NCBI GenBank assembly: GCA_016840695.1
Contig: JAEORV010000127.1
Span: 1-5,778, forward strand
DNA: 5,778 bases
Direction: 5' to 3'
Origin: Promethearchaeota archaeon
GTDB taxonomy: Archaea; Asgardarchaeota; Lokiarchaeia; Sigyniarchaeales; SOKP01
Shown here: positions 1 to 5,778 of the stretch, piece by piece
Position numbering within the stretch: position 1 is the first letter of the stretch
Layout: every line of letters begins with the position of its first letter
Translations under genes and position numbers: made by a program
The notes under the pieces: generated by a model
Databases searched by the model: none
What the model was told of the DNA's origin: nothing
What the model saw: the letters and a program-made list of their open reading frames with translations, nothing else

Positions 1-1
1 A

Positions 2-577
2 AAAGTTTTAGATCTAATAAACAAGATAAAAACCTATTATTTAGAAATGGTTAAGTCGTTATATCTCTCTGGAGCTGATGGTATAGCAACACCCGATGAT
101 TTAGGAACCCAACTTTCTGCAATAATTGGTCCAAAAATCTTTAACAAGTTTTATCGAGAGGCATATTCAGATGTAATTGATTTATGTCATGATTTAGGGA
201 TGCATTTTATTCTTCATTCCTGTGGAAATATTAGTCCTCTCATTCCAATTCTTATAGAAATTGGCGTAGATGCGCTTCAATTCGACTCTCCTCACATGGT
301 GGGATTTAACACTGCGAAAAAATATGCGGAAAAGATTTGTTTTTGGAATTGCGTTAACATTCAATCGATCTACCCATTTGGTACAACGAGAGATGTATTC
401 AAAGATGTGATGAAAATGATTAAAACTGTCGGCGCTCGTGATGGGGGATTATTAATCATTGATTACATGGGAGCACCAAAAACACTAAATGTTCCAAGGA
501 ACAATGTTAAAGCAATGTGGGAAGCTGTAAGAGTTTATGGAAAATATAAAAAGAATGGAGAAAGTATTCTAATATAA
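2..577 (+). CDS. URO-D/MtaA-superfamily protein (uroporphyrinogen decarboxylase-like), 5'-truncated by the window
   Basis: The frame is open from base 2, and the 15 codons before the ATG at 47 read as family sequence (KVLDLINKIK..., leading into LSGADGI). The ATG at 47 is therefore an internal methionine and the true start lies upstream. About 191 residues are visible, roughly the C-terminal half of a 340-400 residue protein. Numbering from the Met at 47: a DDLGTQ motif (17-22), the HSCGN signature (57-61, an HxC zinc-type motif), GVDALQFDSP (73-82), NIQSIYPFGTTRDV (104-117), and a C-terminal NVPRNNVKAMWEA helix (148-160) where relatives have a P-x-N-x-x-AM pattern. This TIM-barrel superfamily contains true HemE and corrinoid methyltransferases such as MtaA and CmuA. 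The HxCG motif favours the methyltransferase-like branch over HemE. The third MtaA zinc-ligand Cys, expected in a PGC motif near 138-144, is not there; C98 and C102 are the nearby cysteines. The substrate is unknown. The TAA stop lies 17 bases before the fucosidase gene, so co-transcription is likely. Confidence 0.85.
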   Translation, partial: KVLDLINKIKTYYLEMVKSLYLSGADGIATPDDLGTQLSAIIGPKIFNKFYREAYSDVIDLCHDLGMHFILHSCGNISPLIPILIEIGVDALQFDSPHMVGFNTAKKYAEKICFWNCVNIQSIYPFGTTRDVFKDVMKMIKTVGARDGGLLIIDYMGAPKTLNVPRNNVKAMWEAVRVYGKYKKNGESILI

Positions 578-594
578 AACAAAGAAAAACAATT

Positions 595-2055
595 ATGATG
601 AAAGAAATGACATATGAACCAAATAAAAAATCTTTAAGTACACATGAAATTCCAGACTGGTTTCACGACGCAAAATTCGGAATTTTCATGCATTGGAGCT
701 TATCATCTGTCCCAGCTTTTGCGGTAACCGGCCTGGATCTAGTCGAAGTTATTAAAACTCAGGGATTTAAGGCGCAATTTAAAAATAATCCTTATGCTGA
801 ATGGTATCTGAATTCGCTCAGAATTGAAGGGAGTCCAACCCATAAACACCACCTTGAAACCTATGGTGAAGATTTTAGTTATGACGATTTCGTTCCGATG
901 TTTAACGAAGCTATAAAAAAATGGAATCCCGACGAGATGGCTGAAATAATCAAGAAGGCGGGAGCAAAATATGTGTGCTTTGTTACAAAGCACCATGATG
1001 GATTTCTCCTATGGCCTAGCGAGTATCCCAATCCACATAAGGAAAATTACATGGCAAGCAGGGATATTGTAGGAGAACTCTCAAAAGCAGTTAAAAGTAA
1101 AGGAATGAGAATGACGTTCTATTATTCTGGGGCTTTAGATTGGTCTTTCAATCCAAATCCGATAAGGGATGTTCCTAGCTTTCTTTTAAATGGACCCACA
1201 TCGCCAGAATATACTGAATATGCAAATAATCATTGGTACGAGTTGATTGATAAATATGGAACGGACATCCTTTGGAACGATATAGGATATCCTCCAGATG
1301 CCAACATCTACGAACTTTTTGCATACTATTATAACAAGAATCCTGATGGTGTTATCAACGATCGCTGGATGCAAGTTGGGAAGAGACTAAGAAAGATTGC
1401 AAAAGCCCCTCTCATACGAAATTTTGTGAATTGGGTCGCTAAGAAAGTAATGGCAGGAGGCGGTGGGGCTAGCCCCGCTCCATTCCATTGCGATTATAGA
1501 ACTCCCGAATATAGGAGTTTTCCAGAGATTCAAAAACACAAATGGGAAACATGTAGGGGCGTTGGTAACTCGTTTGGCTATAACAAGGAAGAAAAAGACG
1601 AGGATTACTTAACTCCCGAAGATTTAATCCGTATGTTTATAGACATCGTGAGCAAAAATGGTAATTTATTGCTGAATGTTGGACCGATGGCGGATGGTAC
1701 GATCCCTGAGATCCAACAAAAATGCATTTTGGGTTTAGGAAAATGGCTCGAGGTAAACGGTGAAGCGATTTATGGAACGCGCCCATGGATTCGCGCGGAA
1801 AGCGAGACTATAGATGGAATTGGAGTAAGATTCACTAAAAAACCTGACGCCTTGTACGCGATTATCTTGGATAAGCCAAAAACGAGCGAGATCACTATCA
1901 AATCGTTAAGAATCGACGAACCTGCTAGAATTGAATTATTTGGAGTTGAGGGCACCTTAGAATGGACTCAAAAAGACGATAATCTTGCGATAAAAGTACC
2001 AGAAAAGCTTGAAGACTTCCCAGCGTACGCTTTAAAAATCACCCCAAAACCATAA
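595..2055 (+). CDS. alpha-L-fucosidase, GH29 (Thermotoga-like, cytosolic)
   Basis: Predicted to hydrolyse terminal alpha-L-fucosyl residues by the retaining mechanism; 486 residues. From memory it aligns along its length with the Thermotoga maritima enzyme (449 aa). Residues 20-400 form the catalytic barrel and about 400-486 the C-terminal beta-sandwich. Active-site matches: H33 (FMHW), E69/W70 (YAEW), H133/H134 (TKHHDGF), Y177, W227, nucleophile D229 (ILWNDIG), R257 (NDRW), acid/base E305 (RTPEY, corresponding to T. maritima E266) and F327 (SFGYN). All expected catalytic residues are present. The oddity is about 36 extra residues between R257 and E305, which account for most of the extra length. 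No signal peptide or membrane segment is visible, so a cytosolic location is inferred. The start is uncertain: Met1, Met2 and Met5 (ATG at 595, 598, 607) are all possible, none has a Shine-Dalgarno motif, and homology begins around residue 6. A TATA-like TATAAAA at 573-579 overlaps the upstream stop. Confidence 0.95.
   Translation: MMKEMTYEPNKKSLSTHEIPDWFHDAKFGIFMHWSLSSVPAFAVTGLDLVEVIKTQGFKAQFKNNPYAEWYLNSLRIEGSPTHKHHLETYGEDFSYDDFVPMFNEAIKKWNPDEMAEIIKKAGAKYVCFVTKHHDGFLLWPSEYPNPHKENYMASRDIVGELSKAVKSKGMRMTFYYSGALDWSFNPNPIRDVPSFLLNGPTSPEYTEYANNHWYELIDKYGTDILWNDIGYPPDANIYELFAYYYNKNPDGVINDRWMQVGKRLRKIAKAPLIRNFVNWVAKKVMAGGGGASPAPFHCDYRTPEYRSFPEIQKHKWETCRGVGNSFGYNKEEKDEDYLTPEDLIRMFIDIVSKNGNLLLNVGPMADGTIPEIQQKCILGLGKWLEVNGEAIYGTRPWIRAESETIDGIGVRFTKKPDALYAIILDKPKTSEITIKSLRIDEPARIELFGVEGTLEWTQKDDNLAIKVPEKLEDFPAYALKITPKP
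1372..1482 (+). other. ~36-residue insertion in the fucosidase, between NDRW and the acid/base TPEY
   Basis: Codons for about residues 260-296 of the fucosidase. In T. maritima fucosidase, as I recall it, NDRW is joined to the acid/base-bearing TAEY by only about eight residues (R254 to E266 is 12). Here R257 to E305 is 48. The extra segment is basic and helix-like (GKRLRKIAK, then LIRNFVNWVAKKVM), followed by a flexible AGGGGASPA linker. It contains no stop or frameshift, and the flanking motifs stay in frame. Boundaries are approximate. Confidence 0.6.
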
Positions 2056-2057
2056 CC

Positions 2058-2070
2058 TTTTTTCTTTTTT
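2058..2070 (+). terminator. possible archaeal-type T-rich terminator between the fucosidase and rhamnosidase genes
   Basis: Three bases after the fucosidase TAA stop lies a run of six T, one C and six T. No inverted repeat precedes it, so it does not resemble a bacterial hairpin terminator. Archaeal RNA polymerases can terminate on such oligo-T tracts. It sits in the longest gene gap of the window (35 bases). If active, it would reduce or stop read-through into the rhamnosidase gene. It may equally be just AT-rich spacer. Confidence 0.35.
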
Positions 2071-2090
2071 AGATATTAATTGATTTAATT

Positions 2091-4835
2091 ATGTTAACTA
2101 ATTTTTTAAGATGCGAATACCTTGTAAATCCATTAGGGATTGGCATTATCAAGCCACGGTTAAGCTGGATCGTGGAGTCAGATGAAAGAGTACAATATCA
2201 AACTGCCTATAGAATTATCGTTGCAAGCAATCAAGAGATAATCAACAACAACGAAGGAGACTTATGGGATAGTGAGAAAGTACTTTCAGATCAAACGATA
2301 CACGTGATCTACGAGGGGAAACCACTTGAGTCAGAGATGAAATGCTTTTGGAAAGTCATGGTATGGGATAAAAACGATTTTCCTTCTGAGTGGAGTGAAC
2401 CATCCATATGGACTATGGGGTTACTTGAAGTATCTGATTGGAAAGCAAAATGGATAGGGGCTCAACTTAAAGAAGAAAAAAGGAGTAAAGTACGTCGAAA
2501 ATATCATCCTTCACCCATGCTTCGCAAAAATTTTAGGATCGATAACCAAATTAAGCAGGCATGTGTGTACGTTACTGCTTTAGGGGAATACGAGCTTTAT
2601 ATAAATGGTAAACGCGTGGGAGATCATATCTTGGCGCCAGAATGGACGGATTATAACGTAAGAACCCAATACCAAACTTACGATATCACTGATCTCTTAA
2701 TTGAAGGAGAAAATGTAATAGGTGTAATATTGGGAGATGGCTGGTATATTGGATATATGGGGCCAGGTAGCATACCGGGGAGATTCAATTGCTATGGGTC
2801 GACTCCTCGTTTTTTATTGCAAATGTCGATGATAACCTCTAATGGAATAAAGAAGGAAATCTTTACAGGTTCTGATTGGAAAATTTACGAAGATGGACCT
2901 ATTGAACGCTCAGATCATTTCAAGGGCGAGATTTATAACGCTCAAAAAGAACAAGAAGGTTGGAATTCTCCAGAGTACGACGATTCAAGCTGGGCATTTG
3001 CATCAGTTGATGACTCGATAGGTACGAAACTTGTCTCACAGATGAATGAACCCATAAGAATCGTGAAGGAATTTCATCCCATTTCTATTGACGAACCAAA
3101 ACCGGGAGTGTTTATTTTTAATTTGGGGCAAAATATTGCTGGTTGGTGTAGGATACGATTGGGAGGATCTACATGTGAACCTAACGCAACGGTTACACTT
3201 CGACATGGAGAAATGCTCAACCCCGATGGAACGCTTTATACTGTGAATTTACGCTCGGCAAAAGCAACTGATAAAATCATTCTAAATGGAACGGAAGAAA
3301 GGGAATTTCAACCCCATTTTACATATCATGGATTCCAATATGTTGAAGTAAAGGGTCTAAAACCAGGGATAAACCCCAAACTCGACATGATAACGGCGTG
3401 CGTCATTGCCTCCGACTCTCGAGTGGTTGGTGCATTTGAGAGTTCAGATTCAATGTTAAATAAATTATGGGATAACATTTTTTGGACACAGCGTGATAAC
3501 ATGATAAGCGTTCCAACTGATTGTCCCCAACGAGACGAAAGGATGGGATGGATGGGTGATGCCCAAGTGTTCAGTCAAACCTCAAATTATAACATGGACA
3601 TGGCGGCATTTTATACTAAATTCATTCAGGATATAAGAGACGAGCAGTGGCAAGATGGGAGATACCCTCAATACGTGCCGTTTCCGGAAGTACTTAATGA
3701 AAAAGACATACCTCTTGGTGTCGGTAGTCCTGCGTGGTCCGATGCGGGGCTCATAATTCCCTGGGACCTTTATTTAAATTATAACGATAAAAGAATAATT
3801 AAGGAACACTATGAATCAGCAAAGAGATTTATAGACTTTATTTCTTCCAAGAATCAAAATTTACGGTGGATTCGGTTTAGAGGCGCTAATTATGGCGATT
3901 GGTTGAATGGCGATACAATTCAATCTGAAGAGTATCCCAAATTTGGAGCTTCCATTCCAGATACTCTATTTTCTACGGCGTATTTTGCTCACTCTACTGA
4001 ACTCCTATCAAAGATGGCGAAATTATTAGGATTACACGAAGATTATGAAAAATATTCTGATTTAGCAGGACGGATAAAAGATAAACTTAACTCCAGATTC
4101 GTTGAAGAAAACGGTAGAATTAAGGGAAACACACAAGCGGGGTACGCTCTCCTCCTTCATTTTAACTTGCTAGCAGAAAAATTACGACCAAAGGCTGCTG
4201 CTCATTTAATTGACGCAATCGAAAAATATGATGGAAAGATATCGACAGGTTTTTGTACCACGCTTCCAATGATGTTACAATTAACCAAAATGGGATATAG
4301 CGATGTTGCATATGAATTGTTATTAAGCAGGAAATTTCCATCATGGTTTTACATGATTGAGCAGGGAGCTACGACAATGTGGGAACGCTGGGACGGATAC
4401 GTGGAAGGAAGAGGTTTTCAAGACGCATCTATGAATTCATTTAACCATTATTCAATCGGAGCCGTTGGAGAATGGATGTATAGAGTTATTTTAGGTATAA
4501 ATCTCGATGAAGAGAATCCAGGATACAAGCACATAATCTTGAAGCCTAGTCAAGGGGGAAGTTTGAGTTGGGTTAAAGGTCATTACGAATCGATACACGG
4601 AAAGATAGCTTCAAGTTGGAAAATTGAAGGTGGAGATATGATCTGTGAACTTGAAATCCCAGCAAATACCACTGCTATGGTTAATCTTCCTGCGGAGAGT
4701 ATAGAAACCACGAGTGAATCCGGTAAACCAATTAAAGATTCAAGAGAAATACAACTTGTTAGTTTTAAAAACAATATTATCTGTATCAAAATAGGTTCTG
4801 GGAACTATAAATTTAAATCAAAATATTCACGATAG
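2091..4835 (+). CDS. alpha-L-rhamnosidase, GH78 (five-domain, cytosolic)
   Basis: Predicted inverting glycosidase that releases terminal alpha-L-rhamnose from glycosides or oligosaccharides; 914 residues, normal for the family. Approximate order: Ig-like N-terminal domain (8-110, with NPLGI...PRLSW and QTAYRIIVAS), carbohydrate-binding beta domain (145-325, with YELYINGKRVG and VILGDGWYIG), concanavalin-like domain (330-440, with FNLGQNIAGW), (alpha/alpha)6 catalytic barrel (445-800) and C-terminal beta domain (800-880). The family signature TDCPQRDERMGWMGD is at 476-490; it supplies D477, the expected general acid E483, and D490. The expected general base is E765 in TMWERWDGY, and the conserved NHY is at 785-787. 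Nothing catalytic is missing. No signal peptide or transmembrane segment is visible. The ATG at 2091 is supported because family homology begins within about 10 residues of it. It has no Shine-Dalgarno motif. It begins 35 bases after the fucosidase and ends 10 bases before the esterase. Confidence 0.96.
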   Translation: MLTNFLRCEYLVNPLGIGIIKPRLSWIVESDERVQYQTAYRIIVASNQEIINNNEGDLWDSEKVLSDQTIHVIYEGKPLESEMKCFWKVMVWDKNDFPSEWSEPSIWTMGLLEVSDWKAKWIGAQLKEEKRSKVRRKYHPSPMLRKNFRIDNQIKQACVYVTALGEYELYINGKRVGDHILAPEWTDYNVRTQYQTYDITDLLIEGENVIGVILGDGWYIGYMGPGSIPGRFNCYGSTPRFLLQMSMITSNGIKKEIFTGSDWKIYEDGPIERSDHFKGEIYNAQKEQEGWNSPEYDDSSWAFASVDDSIGTKLVSQMNEPIRIVKEFHPISIDEPKPGVFIFNLGQNIAGWCRIRLGGSTCEPNATVTLRHGEMLNPDGTLYTVNLRSAKATDKIILNGTEEREFQPHFTYHGFQYVEVKGLKPGINPKLDMITACVIASDSRVVGAFESSDSMLNKLWDNIFWTQRDNMISVPTDCPQRDERMGWMGDAQVFSQTSNYNMDMAAFYTKFIQDIRDEQWQDGRYPQYVPFPEVLNEKDIPLGVGSPAWSDAGLIIPWDLYLNYNDKRIIKEHYESAKRFIDFISSKNQNLRWIRFRGANYGDWLNGDTIQSEEYPKFGASIPDTLFSTAYFAHSTELLSKMAKLLGLHEDYEKYSDLAGRIKDKLNSRFVEENGRIKGNTQAGYALLLHFNLLAEKLRPKAAAHLIDAIEKYDGKISTGFCTTLPMMLQLTKMGYSDVAYELLLSRKFPSWFYMIEQGATTMWERWDGYVEGRGFQDASMNSFNHYSIGAVGEWMYRVILGINLDEENPGYKHIILKPSQGGSLSWVKGHYESIHGKIASSWKIEGGDMICELEIPANTTAMVNLPAESIETTSESGKPIKDSREIQLVSFKNNIICIKIGSGNYKFKSKYSR
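4806..4818 (+). promoter_or_regulatory. TATA-like A/T string upstream of the esterase gene
   Basis: The sequence TATAAATTTAAAT lies inside the last codons of the rhamnosidase gene, 28-40 bases before the esterase ATG. That is about the distance an archaeal TATA box would need to give a transcript with a very short leader. No clear BRE purine element precedes it. The string also encodes an ordinary Lys/Tyr/Phe-rich tail, so it may be chance in AT-rich DNA. Confidence 0.2.
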
Positions 4836-4837
4836 GA
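4834..4837 (+). promoter_or_regulatory. weak ribosome-binding site for the esterase gene
   Basis: AGGA overlaps the TAG stop of the rhamnosidase gene and sits 8 bases before the ATG at 4846. It is the only Shine-Dalgarno-like motif among the three visible starts. Its overlap with the preceding stop would suit translational coupling. Confidence 0.4.
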
Positions 4838-4845
4838 TATATACA

Positions 4846-5778
4846 ATGGTTGAAATTGAAACGACTAAGGGAAAAATTAGGGGAGTTCAAGAATTAAAAT
4901 TTCAACGATTTTTTGGTATTCCTTTCGCAAAACCGCCAGTAGGGGATTTAAGATTTCGTGAGCCGCAACCAATGGATCCCTGGGACGATGTGAAAGATGC
5001 CACGGAATTTGGACCAATACCACATCAAAATAATCCAGATACTCCTCCTATAGATGGACAAGAAGACGAGGATTGTCTTTATCTTAATATATGGACTCCG
5101 GCGGCAGATAAAAAGGCAAGGCCAGTAATGTTTTGGATTTATGGTGGAGGTTTTCTTATCGGGGGAAGCTCTAGATCGCGACTCAATGGGGCAAATCTTG
5201 CAATTCACGGAGATGTGGTGGTTGTAAATTTTAACTATCGTGTAGGAGTTTTAGGATTCGTTAATTTATCTGGAATAACACCAAATATCGGAATCCTGGA
5301 CCAAGTAGCTGCCTTGGAGTGGGTTCGGGAAAATATTGATAGGTTTGGCGGTGATCCAAATAATATCACGATTTTTGGCGAATCTGCAGGGGCGGGTTCA
5401 GTTGCCGTATTACTCACGATTCCTGCAGCAAGAGGGTTGTTCCATAAAGCAATCATGGAAAGTGGATCTGCTAGTCCAAGAGATTTTGCCGCTAGAAAAG
5501 GTTCTGAAAAATTCATAACCAAATTGCGCCTTGAAATGGGAAATATTGATGCTTTGCGCGAGGTTCCTATTAAAAAAATAATGAGAGCACAGAGATCTCT
5601 CTCTGGTAGTTTATTGGAGTTAGGAACAAATCCTTTTAATCCTTTCGTGGATGGTAAAATCATTCCTGAACATCCCCTTGAAGTAATGAGAAAGGGAGAA
5701 GCGAGTTATGTGCCAATAATAATTGGATGCAATAAAGATGAAATTGGATTTCTTCCTATCATGCTAAAACAAGCAGAT
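4846..5778 (+). CDS. type-B carboxylesterase (COesterase family), 3'-truncated by the window
   Basis: The frame is open from the ATG at 4846 to the window end, giving 311 residues with no stop. The family is usually about 480-550 residues, so roughly 60% is visible. It is an alpha/beta-hydrolase that cleaves carboxylic esters. Family marks in order: N-terminal TTKGKIRGV and FFGIPFAKPPVGDLRFREP (22-40); EDCLYLNIWTP (75-85); oxyanion-hole YGGGF (99-103), with Tyr in place of the common His; NYRVGVLGF (130-138); NIGILDQVAALEWVRENI (147-164); nucleophile S180 in GESAG (178-182); and the probable acid E299 in CNKDEIGF (295-302). The catalytic His lies beyond the window. The protein starts directly on family sequence, so no signal peptide is evident and a cytosolic role is inferred. 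The 10-base gap after the rhamnosidase suggests co-transcription and a role in removing acyl groups from glycosides. The specific substrate cannot be read from the sequence. Confidence 0.93.
   Translation, partial: MVEIETTKGKIRGVQELKFQRFFGIPFAKPPVGDLRFREPQPMDPWDDVKDATEFGPIPHQNNPDTPPIDGQEDEDCLYLNIWTPAADKKARPVMFWIYGGGFLIGGSSRSRLNGANLAIHGDVVVVNFNYRVGVLGFVNLSGITPNIGILDQVAALEWVRENIDRFGGDPNNITIFGESAGAGSVAVLLTIPAARGLFHKAIMESGSASPRDFAARKGSEKFITKLRLEMGNIDALREVPIKKIMRAQRSLSGSLLELGTNPFNPFVDGKIIPEHPLEVMRKGEASYVPIIIGCNKDEIGFLPIMLKQAD

Noticed and set aside
47..49. ATG at 47 as the start of the first gene
   Set aside because: The same frame is open back to base 2 and the upstream codons match the family. 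A start at 47 would remove half of a TIM-barrel domain.
739..996. 85-codon open frame on the - strand
   Set aside because: Antisense to conserved fucosidase sequence. The other short antisense frames (1186-1374, 1770-1955, 4162-4344, 4583-4789) are rejected for the same reason.
1465..1476. 12-base perfect palindrome GGGGCTAGCCCC
   Set aside because: It lies inside the fucosidase insertion and encodes the GASP part of the Gly-rich linker. It is short, has no loop and is not repeated elsewhere that I can see, so it was not called as a regulatory site.
2074..2080. TATTAAT as a bacterial -10 box for the rhamnosidase gene
   Set aside because: No credible -35 element is found at the right spacing, and such strings are common in this AT-rich gap.
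4948..5208. 86-codon open frame on the - strand
   Set aside because: Antisense to the esterase motifs EDCLYLN and YGGGF, with no domain of its own.
5336..5518. 60-codon + strand frame overlapping the esterase
   Set aside because: It is an out-of-frame shadow of the region around the GESAG motif, and the esterase frame is intact throughout.
5235..5663. 142-codon open frame on the - strand
   Set aside because: It lies wholly inside the esterase gene, whose + strand frame carries GESAG, LDQVAALEWVREN and other family motifs. The antisense protein shows no recognisable domain.

Overview
The window is a compact, AT-rich stretch with four genes on the + strand, separated by only 17, 35 and 10 bases. 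The two end genes run off the window. In order they are: the C-terminal half of a uroporphyrinogen-decarboxylase (URO-D)/MtaA-superfamily protein; a complete GH29 alpha-L-fucosidase of the Thermotoga type; a complete multidomain GH78 alpha-L-rhamnosidase; and the N-terminal ~311 residues of a type-B carboxylesterase. No RNA gene, mobile element, CRISPR array or convincing repeat was seen, and no stretch over 35 bases lacks a gene.

Organism: I can only suggest this. Two of the three visible starts have no Shine-Dalgarno motif and the third has only a weak AGGA. The one intergenic gap that could hold a terminator carries a T-rich tract (T6-C-T6) with no hairpin. TATA-like A/T strings lie in and around the gene junctions. 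Arg AGA/AGG and Ile ATA codons are frequent. Together with a URO-D-like protein beside sugar-degrading enzymes, this fits an AT-rich archaeon, possibly an Asgard (Lokiarchaeia-like) lineage. An AT-rich anaerobic bacterium cannot be excluded.

Function: the tight co-directional layout looks like a catabolic operon for 6-deoxyhexose-decorated glycosides. GH29 would remove terminal L-fucose, GH78 terminal L-rhamnose, and the esterase acyl groups or another ester bond. None of the three visible N-termini looks like a signal peptide, so they probably act in the cytosol on imported oligosaccharides or small glycosides. The URO-D-like protein is the puzzle. The superfamily includes corrinoid-dependent methyltransferases, so handling of methoxy groups on sugars or aglycones is an attractive but untested idea. 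Its MtaA-type third zinc-ligand cysteine is not at the expected place.

The two most notable points are this URO-D/glycosidase/esterase combination and a roughly 36-residue basic, glycine-rich insertion in the fucosidase just before its predicted acid/base residue.
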